NCBI RefSeq assembly: GCF_900747795.2
Contig: NC_041394.2
Coordinates: forward strand, 39,075,226-39,139,225
Source: Erpetoichthys calabaricus
Lineage: Eukaryota > Chordata > Cladistia > Polypteriformes > Polypteridae
DNA: 64,000 bases
Reading direction: 5' to 3'
Shown here piece after piece: positions 50,501 through 55,694 of this stretch. Each line of letters begins with the position of its first letter. Position 1 is the stretch's first letter. The notes beneath the pieces were generated by a model that did not search any database, was not told where the DNA came from, and worked only from the letters and a program-made list of their open reading frames with translations. The position numbers and the translations under genes were made by a program.

Positions 50501-51609
50501 TATTTTTTTTAGATGTGGAAGGATGCTCTTTACAGTAACAGCTTTTGTATACTGTAGTCAGTTCTGGCAGGTTTAGATTTTTCCCTATTTTAGTTCAATA
50601 TTTTCTTAAACTTTTTATTTTTTAAATATATTGTATCTTGTTTTCCAGGTAGTCAGCAATAAGAGGCAAATAACATGACAGTCAAAAGCTACCCAATTTG
50701 CCGGTTACTGTTGACACTGGTGTGATTAACATCACAAAGTAACTACTTAAGTAAAATAAAAGGAAGAGAAAAGTGTGAGATTGAGGGATAATAATCTCTT
50801 CTGATGCACGGTAAGGTTTTACTGAATTTTCTCATAAAAAAGTAGAAACGAGACATCTAATTAGACCTCCTTTCATATACAGGAAGAATTATCCGGTACT
50901 TCAATTAAATAAGCAAGTTCAGCTGATGCTAGGATGGTTCAAAACCAGCAGTTCGGTAACTTTGTTACCAATTTACATTCCGAGTCTCTCTCAAAAAGAT
51001 TTAAACATCCATTATCCAAAAAAACCAGGTATATGGGCAAAAAATACAGTAGATCGTAAATACTTAGCGTACGTCCTGGACAGTCGAAGACTTGCATGAA
51101 TACAAGAGAGAACGGATAGGCTGGTGAATTATTAGATGTTTAGTGAGTACATTACATGCAAAAAATTGAAAAACACAAACACTGAACACAAAGAGTCACG
51201 GAAAGCATTAACAAAAAATGAAGGAAAAAAGAAAAAGCACATCATTAGTGTGAATAATAAAAACACTGAATGATGGATATGAAAGAGATGCACACGGATG
51301 GCAAATCGTCTCAAGCCGTAACAGTAACTTCAGCAGATTAACACCACTTTGAAACTTTTGAACTATCAGTTGTTGATATTTAGTCATGTACACATTGGTA
51401 ACTAACATCATCCAACTCATTTAACAGAAGAAAGCAGGAAGTCGTTGGATTCGACAAAAACGGTTAAATATGCTAAACGAGGCGATTTAATTCTACACCA
51501 ATGCAGCGCGCACCTCCAAAAGCTTTCATCTGAAATACGCATTAAAAACTTGCAACCTAAATAAAAGTAAATAGCAGACAGAAACAAAAACTTACCTTAG
51601 AACTCCCAT
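5404..51609 (-). CDS. M17 leucyl aminopeptidase (W07G4.4-type), 17 coding exons
   Basis: Seen: 17 exons with GT donors and AG acceptors join in frame to 1551 nt (516 aa plus stop): 51596-51609, 41679-41720, 37661-37751, 37230-37295, 30126-30208, 29927-30035, 29714-29838, 17701-17800, 17549-17624, 16718-16803, 16446-16550, 11627-11702, 11412-11530, 10926-11009, 8321-8378, 7999-8180, 5404-5538. Family knowledge: M17 enzymes are two-metal cytosolic exopeptidases, usually hexameric, that remove N-terminal residues. The motif [14 protein letters not shown] supplies K264 and D269 (metal) and K276 (catalytic); MHRDK supplies D287; NTDAEGR (345-351) supplies D347 and E349 (metal) and R351. The segment after GITYD differs from LAP3 (which has DSGGISIK) and NPEPL1 and resembles nematode LAP-1/W07G4.4 proteins. 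The start is the first ATG, in a 14-nt coding exon below a CCAAT/GC-box promoter. Length matches the family (about 500-525 aa). Inference: functional host gene. Substrate is not predictable. Confidence 0.93.
5771..5842. repeat. Perfect-like inverted repeat (22-nt arms) in intron 16
   Basis: TGAGCAAATCACTTAACC plus GGTC (5771-5792) is the complement of 5821-5842 with one mismatch, with a 28-nt spacer. The arms resemble the CORE-SINE motif GCAAGTCACTTAACC, so this may be two SINE fragments in opposite orientation. Confidence 0.55.
5843..7998. other. Rest of intron 16, nothing recognised
   Basis: No exon, domain or clear repeat family. An (A)n run lies at 7239-7256. Confidence 0.5.
7999..8180 (-). 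CDS. Aminopeptidase exon 16
   Basis: Residues 412-472 ([20 protein letters not shown], then [16 protein letters not shown]). This is the conserved region of the catalytic domain where the final helices pack. Donor GTAAGG, acceptor CTTATAG. Confidence 0.93.
8321..8378 (-). CDS. Aminopeptidase exon 15
   Basis: Residues 393-412 ([19 protein letters not shown] plus a split Val codon G|TG). Acceptor CTAATAG, donor GTGAGG. Confidence 0.88.
8639..9905. mobile_element. piggyBac-type non-autonomous element with ~210-bp inverted repeats
   Basis: Flanked on both sides by TTAA (8635-8638, 9906-9909), the piggyBac target site. The ends CACTAGAATTACCAGAGCC and the complement of 9887-9905 differ at one base. 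The similarity continues inward for about 210 bp (8639-8845 against 9697-9905). No transposase is visible; short ORFs reading [12 protein letters not shown] are just the two arms. A tRNA-like module lies near the middle (9150-9225). It sits in intron 14 of the aminopeptidase gene. Confidence 0.82.
9150..9225 (+). other. tRNA-like (pol III promoter-like) module inside the piggyBac-type element
   Basis: Shows an A-box match (TGGCGCAACGG) and a B-box-like GGGCTCGACCC with T-stem complementarity, about 40 nt apart. The anticodon arm does not fold well and no acceptor stem closes, so it is a SINE head or tRNA relic, not a tRNA gene. Confidence 0.5.
9910..10925. other. Rest of intron 14
   Basis: Contains a (GA)n microsatellite at 10574-10603. 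Otherwise nothing recognised. Confidence 0.5.
10926..11009 (-). CDS. Aminopeptidase exon 14
   Basis: Residues 365-392 ([20 protein letters not shown] then RAMGPHYS), the conserved 'TLTG' region of the catalytic domain. Acceptor TTTTCCAG, donor GTGAGT. Confidence 0.93.
11412..11530 (-). CDS. Aminopeptidase exon 13 (NTDAEGR signature)
   Basis: Residues 325-364. Contains the M17 signature NTDAEGR (345-351), which supplies metal ligands D347 and E349 and R351. The donor is GTTCTT, a weak site, but the frame continues into exon 14. Confidence 0.94.
11627..11702 (-). CDS. Aminopeptidase exon 12
   Basis: Residues 300-325 ([20 protein letters not shown] then NSVGA). Acceptor ATCCTAG, donor GTAAGT. 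The Asp codon is split G|AC with exon 13. Confidence 0.94.
12315..12420 (+). repeat. LINE (L2/CR1-like) 3'-end fragment
   Basis: The frame gives [21 protein letters not shown], which resembles the C-terminal end of fish LINE reverse transcriptases (RFxxSFxPxxxRLLNS). Isolated remnant. Confidence 0.45.
12715..12905 (+). repeat. Degenerate tRNA-derived SINE
   Basis: Recognisable pieces in order: CTCGGTTTGAGAC, TATGGAGTTTGCACATTCTG, TGTAAATTGGCC. These match the SINE body seen elsewhere in the window, strongly decayed. Confidence 0.45.
13430..13620 (-). repeat. tRNA-derived SINE
   Basis: On the minus strand it reads from a tRNA-like head (GTGGCACAGTGATAGCACTG, GAGGCCAGGATTCATG as B-box) into the TGCATGTTCTCCCTGTGTCT body and the GGTGGATTGGCAATG end. 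One of the better-preserved copies. Confidence 0.65.
13625..15590. other. Part of intron 11, no gene seen
   Basis: Poly(T) near 13939-13956, poly(A) near 14564-14584, and a short GATA-rich patch at 15423-15480. No coding signal supported. Confidence 0.45.
15592..15660 (+). repeat. Dispersed repeat fragment (family shared with 52446-52545)
   Basis: AGCAAAATGACACCTTTTAT and the GCTTTCGAGGCA block recur at 52446-52545, and the first block also at 8852-8870 inside the piggyBac-type element. Family name unknown to me. Confidence 0.5.
15661..16445. other. End of intron 11, nothing recognised
   Basis: AT-rich intron sequence without repeat-family or coding features that I can name. Confidence 0.45.
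16446..16550 (-). CDS. Aminopeptidase exon 11 (active site)
   Basis: Residues 265-299. Carries [15 protein letters not shown] and [16 protein letters not shown], which hold D269, catalytic K276 and D287. It is 105 nt, phase 0 at both ends; donor GTAACT. Confidence 0.95.
16718..16803 (-). CDS. Aminopeptidase exon 10
   Basis: Residues 236-264 ([18 protein letters not shown] then [11 protein letters not shown]). It ends exactly at the metal-ligand lysine K264. Donor GTATGT. Confidence 0.94.
17140..17480 (-). repeat. LINE-type 3' region fragment in intron 9
   Basis: The minus strand ends in TGAATTTCCCCATGGGATTA then ATAAAGTTTATC, the type of 3' terminus also present in the L2 copies here. Preceding sequence resembles a decayed fish LINE 3' portion. 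Confidence 0.4.
17549..17624 (-). CDS. Aminopeptidase exon 9
   Basis: Residues 211-236 ([20 protein letters not shown] then NRCAN). Acceptor ATGCAG, donor GTAAGT. Only 76 nt of intron separate it from exon 8. Confidence 0.92.
17701..17800 (-). CDS. Aminopeptidase exon 8
   Basis: Residues 177-210 ([20 protein letters not shown] then [13 protein letters not shown]). This is the linker between the N-terminal domain and the catalytic domain. Acceptor TTTTGCAG, donor GTGACT. Confidence 0.92.
18440..19319 (-). pseudogene. hAT transposase remnant with BED zinc finger (part 1)
   Basis: Minus-strand pieces in order: [11 protein letters not shown] and [11 protein letters not shown] then SNLRGHF (BED-type zinc finger), [68 protein letters not shown]. 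This is the ZBED-like hAT order, ending with the CxxHxLNLxV-type motif. Several stops and frameshifts: a decayed DNA transposon, not a host gene. Confidence 0.7.
19574..19830 (+). pseudogene. Harbinger Myb/SANT-like accessory protein remnant
   Basis: The pattern NFSEYxVE...EKR...ADRVTE...[19 protein letters not shown] matches the Myb/SANT-like domain of vertebrate Harbinger-derived proteins. A stop and frameshifts make it non-functional. Confidence 0.6.
20205..20256. repeat. SINE-head-like hairpin inside the Harbinger element
   Basis: CACGGTGGCGCAGTGCTTG matches the head of the tRNA-derived SINE. TGGCGCAG recurs inverted as CTGCGCCA about 35 nt later. Confidence 0.35.
21447..21510 (-). pseudogene. 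hAT remnant (part 2, upstream of the Harbinger insertion)
   Basis: The minus strand reads [14 protein letters not shown] in a frame that continues into [13 protein letters not shown] at 19319 once the Harbinger element and one copy of its CTG target repeat are disregarded. It is therefore the interrupted start of the same transposase. Confidence 0.6.
21511..22564. other. Part of intron 7, nothing recognised
   Basis: AT-rich. It may contain more of the hAT element, whose outer end I could not locate. Confidence 0.4.
22565..22740 (+). repeat. L1-type LINE reverse-transcriptase fragment
   Basis: VHTNNK and then [12 protein letters not shown] resemble the L1-clade RT motif (RGTRQGCPLSPLLF), with stops in between. 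It abuts the 3' end of the CR1 element. Confidence 0.5.
22814..26510 (-). pseudogene. CR1 ORF2 remnant (endonuclease and reverse transcriptase)
   Basis: Pieces in order: endonuclease ([30 protein letters not shown]), linker ([20 protein letters not shown]), RT ([33 protein letters not shown]), thumb-side end ([39 protein letters not shown]). Frames break repeatedly, and the RT catalytic box is disrupted between 23543 and 23621. Confidence 0.75.
24182..25037. mobile_element. Tigger/pogo-like non-autonomous element inside the CR1
   Basis: TA target duplication (24180-24181, 25038-25039). Ends CAGTAATCCCTC... and ...GAGGGATCACTG are inverted repeats, continued by 'CGCGG'-rich subterminal sequence, as in Tigger-type elements. 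Internally it carries two (AG)n tracts (about 24568 and 24791) and a 22-nt phrase (CTTTTAAGTATGCGAAGCAC) repeated at 24499 and 24616. No transposase. Confidence 0.75.
26530..27462 (-). pseudogene. CR1 ORF1 remnant with SGNH-like esterase domain
   Basis: Begins [18 protein letters not shown]. The GDS block (IVGDSIIRG) and the GTND block ([11 protein letters not shown]) of SGNH hydrolases are readable, followed by [21 protein letters not shown]. The frames are shifted relative to each other. Confidence 0.65.
28216..29081. other. Part of intron 7, nothing recognised
   Basis: AT-rich. No exon or repeat family that I can name. Confidence 0.45.
29082..29160 (+). repeat. One-ended Tigger/pogo-like terminus
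   Basis: TA followed by CAGGTAAAATTCCATTACAA, with internal complement (TTTTGTTGTAATGAAAATTT), looks like a Tigger-type end. I could not find the partner end, so it is a fragment or solitary. Confidence 0.35.
29714..29838 (-). CDS. Aminopeptidase exon 7
   Basis: Residues 136-177 ([20 protein letters not shown] then [21 protein letters not shown]). Donor GTAATA; the last codon AG|A is completed by exon 8 across an 11.9-kb, transposon-filled intron. Confidence 0.92.
29927..30035 (-). CDS. Aminopeptidase exon 6
   Basis: Residues 99-135 ([15 protein letters not shown], then [15 protein letters not shown]). Bounded by TGTAG acceptor and GTAAGT donor, with a short 88-nt intron following. Confidence 0.92.
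30126..30208 (-). CDS. Aminopeptidase exon 5
   Basis: Residues 72-99 ([18 protein letters not shown] then SDAAGVAIN). Splits an Arg codon (AG|A) with exon 6. The Helitron described below starts only 180 bp before its acceptor. Confidence 0.92.
30420..31100 (+). repeat. Imperfect tandem repeats in the Helitron left part
   Basis: Blocks such as ACACACAAAGAGGAC...GATTCAACAAGC and GGCACACAAAAAAAAAGAA recur at about 30660, 30750 and 30910, with poly(C) tracts. The overlapping long open frames are a by-product of stop-poor CA/GC-rich repeats. Confidence 0.6.
31125..33985 (+). mobile_element. L2-type LINE copy A (5'-truncated, ORF nearly intact)
   Basis: Ends with AATTTCCCATTGGGATTA, ATAAAG and a (TATC)n tail. 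Compared with copy B (46820) it begins about 305 bp later and lacks about 20 bp near 31200. The open frame 31225-33828 (867 codons) has endonuclease motifs [23 protein letters not shown] and RT motifs [51 protein letters not shown]. Only the first endonuclease motif (N of the QxNxxSI-type block) is missing. Inserted into the Helitron. Confidence 0.88.
33987..34878 (+). pseudogene. Helitron helicase fragment (Rep and Walker A lost)
   Basis: A continuous frame of about 295 codons: [16 protein letters not shown] and [11 protein letters not shown] (N-terminal helitron region), then a jump to [13 protein letters not shown] (Walker B, DE), [57 protein letters not shown], and SSDKLDSD. This is a PIF1-family Helitron helicase. 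The HUH Rep nuclease and the helicase P-loop are missing by an internal deletion, so it cannot act. Confidence 0.85.
35101..37229. other. Rest of intron 4
   Basis: Homopolymers: (C)n at 35299-35309, (A)n at 36100-36124 and near 36400-36414. No coding or repeat-family evidence seen. Confidence 0.45.
37230..37295 (-). CDS. Aminopeptidase exon 4
   Basis: Residues 50-71 ([16 protein letters not shown] then LPGGRM). Phase 0 at both ends; donor GTAAGT, acceptor TTTAAACAG. Confidence 0.9.
37365..37440 (+). repeat. SINE/LINE 3' tail fragment in intron 3
   Basis: CACCTTGAGCATGGGAAAGC, then GCTATATAAATAAAATG and TATTATTAT: a widespread fish retroposon tail. Confidence 0.5.
37661..37751 (-). CDS. Aminopeptidase exon 3
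   Basis: Residues 19-49, from [15 protein letters not shown] to PLTEYGN. This is the beginning of the N-terminal M17 alpha/beta domain. Acceptor TTTTTCAG, donor GTGAGC. Confidence 0.9.
37752..38985. other. Intron 2, part right of exon 3
   Basis: No gene or repeat family recognised. Confidence 0.45.
38986..40693 (+). mobile_element. Non-autonomous Helitron with long tandem repeats
   Basis: Starts TCCGTATTACTAACCGAGAA after A38985 and ends with GGCGAGCGAAGCGAGC, the hairpin GGGGGC-GGA-GCCCCG and TAG before T40694. Same family as the Helitron at 30389. No Rep/helicase. The interior is built of repeated blocks: a block with CATATGTGAATCACATT at about 39467, 40098 and 40404, and ATAAAGCAACAAGCCCA at about 39302 and 39937, giving a main period of about 634 bp and a shorter one of about 306 bp. 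Confidence 0.82.
40695..41678. other. Rest of intron 2
   Basis: A 146-codon open frame at 40760-41200 has no recognisable domain and no splice logic. Otherwise nothing seen. Confidence 0.4.
41679..41720 (-). CDS. Aminopeptidase exon 2
   Basis: Residues 5-19 ([14 protein letters not shown]). Acceptor TTTTTAAG, donor GTAAGT. The last codon is split AA|G with exon 3. It contains an internal Met8 that is an alternative start. Confidence 0.85.
41721..46179. other. Intron 1, left part
   Basis: Contains a possible hAT-like end (CAGGGCCGGCCAGG at 43502) without a partner, a (T)n stretch at 44432-44458 and a (C)n tract at 45216-45226. The open frame 43625-43897 is not recognisable. Confidence 0.4.
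46180..46316 (+). repeat. SINE 3' portion with (ATGG)n tail
   Basis: GCGGTGGGTTGGCACCCTGC, then TTGGCTGGGATTGGCTCCAG, GCGGGTTGGAAAATGG and (ATGG)n. A near-identical copy lies at 58336-58472. Confidence 0.75.
46505..46790 (+). repeat. Decayed LINE RT 3' fragment upstream of L2 copy B
   Basis: The phrase TTAAGGAGGCTCAGGCAGAC, TCTTCTACCAGTCCACTGA and CTATGCTGTGGGCTGCTG resembles fish LINE reverse-transcriptase 3' regions. No intact frame. Confidence 0.35.
46820..49634 (+). mobile_element. L2-type LINE copy B (complete 5' side, internal deletion)
   Basis: Begins CCGGCGCCGCC and ends with the same AATTTCCCATTGGGATTA tail and (TATC)n as copy A. The open frame 46835-49198 (787 codons) carries [62 protein letters not shown] and FADDTAIVG. 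About 359 bp (33184-33542 in copy A) are missing at 49195, flanked by an AT microhomology; this removes the RT palm end and thumb and introduces a stop. Over about 1.95 kb shared with copy A I count about 15 differences (about 99% identical). Confidence 0.9.
50030..50375 (-). repeat. tRNA-derived SINE, decayed
   Basis: Minus strand: GTAGTGGTAGTGCCACCGTC head, then TTTGCATGTTCTTCC, GTGTGGATTTCCTCCAG, GGTGGATTGG, and a TGGTGCTCTGTCCAGTGATT tail. Same family as 13430-13620, here with its 3' half. Confidence 0.6.
50376..51590. other. Intron 1, part near exon 1
   Basis: No repeat family or coding evidence recognised. Confidence 0.45.
51596..51609 (-). CDS. Aminopeptidase coding exon 1 (14 nt coding)
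   Basis: Encodes MGVL plus two bases of Ser5 (AG|T), followed by the donor GTAAGT. The 5' untranslated part probably extends to about 51640. The exon is chosen because it joins in frame to the exon at 41720 and sits directly below promoter motifs. If it were skipped, Met8 in exon 2 could serve as the start. Confidence 0.75.
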
Positions 51610-51639
51610 TCTGCAGTGAGTGCTGATTGCTCCCTTTCC

Positions 51640-51760
51640 ACGCAGTGGGGTCGCCGTATTAGTTCGCTTGTGATGACCATATTAGCCCCGCCCCCTTCTT
51701 TTGCTGGGCCCATTCGATTGGCTGTAGGGCCAAGCCCTGAGCTTCGATTGACTGACTGTT
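51640..51760 (-). promoter_or_regulatory. Aminopeptidase core promoter: CCAAT box and GC box
   Basis: On the minus strand a CCAAT box (complement of ATTGG, 51717-51721) is followed by a GC box (complement of 51685-51695, GCCCCGCCCCC), then about 75 bp to the ATG. There is no TATA box. This order and spacing fits a housekeeping promoter. Confidence 0.6.
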
Positions 51761-52445
51761 TTGCGTACTGTAGCGTGTAATCTGTATGTCTTCAGCTGAT
51801 TAGTATGTTTGGCATATTTCCCTCGAATAAGAAAGCTACCGGCTTTTACATATTAACTGGTAAGCTTCTTGTCAACTGTGCATGCTATAAAGAGGGAAGG
51901 TGAGCTGGCGAGTGTGCAGATCTGAGTTCTTTTTCCCGGAAACACATGACTTAAACCGGAGGGTCAGAGTCCGACTGCAGGCTATTCGCTGTTTCCAAAA
52001 TCGCTACGACATTGCCTCTCGTTCAAAGGGCAAAGAAAGGGCCTGAAATCCAAATCCAGGAGACAAATTTGGGAACAGCCAAGAATTATATGGGAATATA
52101 AAGTGTTGTGCGAATTACTGGTGAGACGAAACATCAAATGGTCTCCCTCTCTAACTAAAACCTTCTCCACCCCTTACGTGAAATGCAGTGAGTGGTAGGA
52201 AAAGTCCATGCTGGAGGGCCGGAGTGTCGGATTGCATCGTTGCAGTATTATCCCCGGCACGGAACACTGTTGCATAATTCTTCGTTCAGTTTTAGCAGTA
52301 CCTGCATTTAAAAGAAACCTGTCAGGTGTTTTTTTCCTCTTAAAATCCTAGGACTGTTTTCTGATTTTACTTTTTAACGTATTGGCGCATTTATAATTGC
52401 GCAATTGCATTTAATTTGATGTTTTAAGTATGTAATGAGAATTAT

Positions 52446-52545
52446 AGCAAAATGACACCTTTTATTAGTTAACTAAAAAAATTAGAATATGCAAGCTTCC
52501 GAGGCAACTTAGGCCCCTTCTTCAGGCAAGATGTAATCAATTTAA
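52446..52545 (+). repeat. Dispersed repeat fragment (family of 15592-15660)
   Basis: AGCAAAATGACACCTTTTAT, AATATGCAAGCTTCCGAGGC and CCCCTTCTTCAGGCAAGATG. The middle and right parts match and extend the copy at 15592. Confidence 0.55.
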
Positions 52546-53204
52546 GTATGTAATAGTTTATCATTTTTGCTGGGGGGTGGTCCTCGGTAAAGCCAATAGC
52601 AGCCTAACTGCTGCGGGTGGATTTATATCCCTGGCCCTGTGTGTGAGTTTGATCCTAATGTGCCTAAGACAGATGTTTTGGTAAATTGTGAGAAGGCTGG
52701 TGACTCATCAGAGTTTGCTTCTTGCCTTTTACTGATGCTCTTGGGGAAAGGCTGTGACTTATGTGGCTACGAATTATGCAAAGCAAGTCCAAATAATGGA
52801 TGAACAAATCCTGCAGGAATTGGAAGTGCAGATTGTAGAATTCAAAATTGTTAAATGACAACCTGTGATGCCCAAGGTGTAAATCGTAATGGTTTATCAC
52901 CAGGCACTCATGTCTTATGATAGCTGATTCAGTTTCTTAAAAATAATTTTAAAAAGAATTTTATGTGATTCAAATGGAGAACACCATATAAACCGGCCAG
53001 TGGTCTGCTCAATGGGCTAACATTTGTGAGAAGGTCTTTATTTACTGTACAGTAAAATGTAACTTTTGATGATCAGATTGATTGCATGCACCGTAGCACA
53101 AATGGACCAGTTTTTTTCCATTCCTGGAGTGCATAATGCGGGTTTCTGAATTGTTGATGAATGATCTGATTATTGCTCCAAGCTGTTCTATGATTGGGCC
53201 AGAA

Positions 53205-53420
53205 TCACGTTAAGTGATGATGCATCTCCATATTAAACTGTCGAGTCTTGTGTTCAGATCCCCTGCCTGGGTCACTGTCTGTACTGAATTTGCATGTTTT
53301 CTGTGTGTCTGCTTGTGATTTCTTTGAAACATCCCAAAGATGTGCATTTTGGGATAACGGGAATCTCAAAACTGGCCTCGAATGTGTACCCTGTGATGGG
53401 TTATTGCCCCATCCAGGTTT
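53205..53420 (+). repeat. Degenerate tRNA-derived SINE
   Basis: GTGTTCAGATCCCCTGCCTG, TTTGCATGTTTTCTGTGTGT, TGTACCCTGTGATGGGTTAT: SINE head and body in order, strongly diverged. Confidence 0.5.
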
Positions 53421-53520
53421 TGTTTCCACTTTCACGAACTATCAAACTAAAAAATTTATGAATAGCAAAACGTAGCTAGAAAAATGAGTCAGATAAATGA
53501 TGTCCTCATAGTTATTATTC

Positions 53521-53735
53521 TAGTGTTGTGGCAGGCAGTTTGGTGTAGAAGTTAAGGCTTTGGACCTCAAACCTTGACGCCGTGAGGTCATATCCTGCTA
53601 CTGACTTGTGTGAGCATCAGCAAGTCACTTAACCTGCCTGTGCTCCAATTGGAATAAAAGCAAAATTAAATAGAGCCAATCGTATCTCTCAAAATATTGT
53701 AAGTCACCTTGTATAACTATAATTAGTGTTTAGGG
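53521..53735 (+). repeat. CORE-type tRNA-derived SINE
   Basis: A-box-like TGGTGTAGAAGTTAAGG, B-box-like GAGGTCATATCCTG, CORE motif GCAAGTCACTTAACCTGCCT, and the tail TGTAAGTCACCTTGTATAA. This is the vertebrate MIR-related arrangement. Confidence 0.7.
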
Positions 53736-54739
53736 TTAAAGGCAATTCAACACCACGCTACTTAGTATTCTAAAACTGTATTCGATTTGAAGGAAACTGT
53801 TATTTTATATAACTGACATTTAATGAGATATACAGCTGCTGATTCTTATACTTGTCAGTTTCTTAATGTATTATTTTTAATAGACCTCATATTAATTTAA
53901 AGTAATTTGTTATTATTCAGGTTTGAGAGCCATAAATGAAAGAAAGAACATTTAGTGGTGGTGTCTTTGGTTTACAGTACTGTTAAGCATTTGCGTTCTA
54001 AATTATTTCAAAGTTGTTTTTTCATAGTAAGCACATCATAGTGTAGCCTACAATTAAACTAGTCACTTAAAGGATTACTCCATCTAAAAATGATTTTTTT
54101 TATATGTTACACCATGTAGTTTGTAGTGATTGGTAAGAAACAATTTTGATCTCAAATTCACGTGCAGAATAAAGAGACAAGTTTCTGATATAATAAGCAA
54201 TTGACTGCATTCAGCGCTGGACAACAGCAAACAGTACATGAAAAAATGTGACGTTACTTGTGCCACATAGTCCACGTGTCATGTCCACCAATTCTTGTGC
54301 TCTCAATGTTTCAAGTACGTTTTTTTAAATAAAATATTAAATAAAGCACCTTCAGTAATGCTCTCCTGAATGGGATATTCTCCGATGCTACCAAGCATTT
54401 CAATTGCAGAGCTGCCTGCTGTTGTTACATTTCAATTTGAAGCAGTGAGCTACAACTGAAGTACCTCAAAGGGGGTCTTTCTCCAGATTGCTCTTCCCAA
54501 GATTTCTTCCATTTTTTTTCTCCTACAAGGGTTTTTTTTTTTTTTTAATGAGTTTCTTTTTGTCTCCTTAGGAAGTCGAGGCTGGGGAGGCTTTCAAAAA
54601 ACGGGTCTGATAAAGCCCAGTATGGCATTCCTTGTGTGATTTGTTTGGGCTATGCAAGAAATCAATTGTTGTTGTTGAATTCTGCTAGATGATCTGTCGC
54701 CAGTCTGTGAAGCTGACGTTCTGCCTGTTGAAGCACCTC

Positions 54740-54935
54740 AGATCAGGAAGGTTGCTGATTCCTGAAGGGATCGTTGGGCCCTTGAGCGAGGCCCTTAGCC
54801 TGTATATTGCTCCAGGGGCCTAATCCAGTGGGTGGCCCTGCACTCTGACACCCAACGGTCCTGAGCAAAGGGGCGCTGGGGCGTTTTACAGTGTTCCAAA
54901 AAAAGTTTCTCCTCCTGATTATATTTTCATTCACT
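54740..54935 (+). repeat. tRNA-derived SINE (different family)
   Basis: AGGTTGCTGATTCCTGAAGG, TGGGCCCTTGAGCGAGGCCC, TTGCTCCAGGGGCC, GGTGGCCCTGCACTCTGACA: recognisable SINE body, decayed. Confidence 0.55.
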
Positions 54936-55039
54936 TTAACTTTTAATCTTTGATTGTATTCCTCTCCTAGTGTACTCTTTTATTTTATTGACATCACGTG
55001 AAGTGCAACATTAGCCAATGCATAAGCTATTACGGGGCT

Positions 55040-55190
55040 GGACTTGCGACCAATGAATATGGCGGAGAGGCAGGTCTTCAGTTCTGACGCTCGGATGCCT
55101 CTGAGCACGTTCCATTTTCATCTACAAGAGTGCTTTCCAGTGGTGGTTTATTTAACAATATTTTAGAAAAGTATGTGTGTTTGAGATGTT
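55040..55190 (+). promoter_or_regulatory. fahd2a: Candidate fahd2a promoter and non-coding first exon
   Basis: A CCAAT box (55050-55054) is followed by AATATGGCGG (55056-55065), a YY1-type element often placed at or just after a start site. Donor-like sites follow at 55171 (GTATGTG) and 55191 (GTAAGTAT, the stronger). A first non-coding exon ending at 55170 or 55190 and spliced to 55456 would fit. Inference only. Confidence 0.45.
55059..55166 (+). other. Possible upstream ORF in the fahd2a leader (35 codons)
   Basis: ATGGCGGAG within the YY1-like element opens a 35-codon frame (MAERQVFSSDARMPLSTF...) that ends at TAG. If transcription starts upstream of 55059 this would be an upstream ORF ahead of the FAHD2A frame. 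Confidence 0.25.
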
Positions 55191-55458
55191 GTAAGTATAC
55201 ACGGAGATGACTTGACATGTAGATGATGTGTCTCAAGTAACATCAGATTTTTTTTCATGGACATTTTTGATACTGTTTGTTGTTGTCCAGCATTTGTTAC
55301 TATAGGCTTTTATTATTTCATAAGTGTTATCTTGTATCTGTATGAAAACATGACATTAAAGTACTGCGGTCTAATACAGTCCATGTCTGTATGTGTGTGT
55401 AATGCATACAATTTATGTAAATATATATATATATTTTTTTCTCCTGCTTCTGCAGTAG

Positions 55459-55694
55459 ATGATCGTGAAAAGAATCTCTCATTACCTTTTGCACAGAAGT
55501 GGCAGGCGGTTTCTCTCTGGTGCCATGAGGCTAGTCCAATTTCAGCCCAAGGGTGGACCTCAGCAGATCAGAATTGGAGTGGAGGAGAGCAATGGGGGCA
55601 ATATTATTGATCTGAACGCCTTTGATCCCACATTGCCACACACCATGAGGGGACTCCTGGAAATGGGAGCACATGGAATGGAGACTGCAAGAAG
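55459..55694 (+). CDS. fahd2a: fahd2a coding exon 1
   Basis: Codes from the ATG to METAR plus two bases of the next Arg. The acceptor CTTCTGCAG ends at 55455, so the exon itself starts at 55456. The donor is GTGAAA. It includes MRLVQFQ and [20 protein letters not shown], matching FAHD2A. Confidence 0.92.

Larger units (their letters stand above)
51761..55040. other. Intergenic region between the divergent genes
   Basis: Apart from the four repeat copies listed in this interval, no gene or exon-like sequence is seen. A (T)n tract lies at 54532-54547. Confidence 0.5.
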
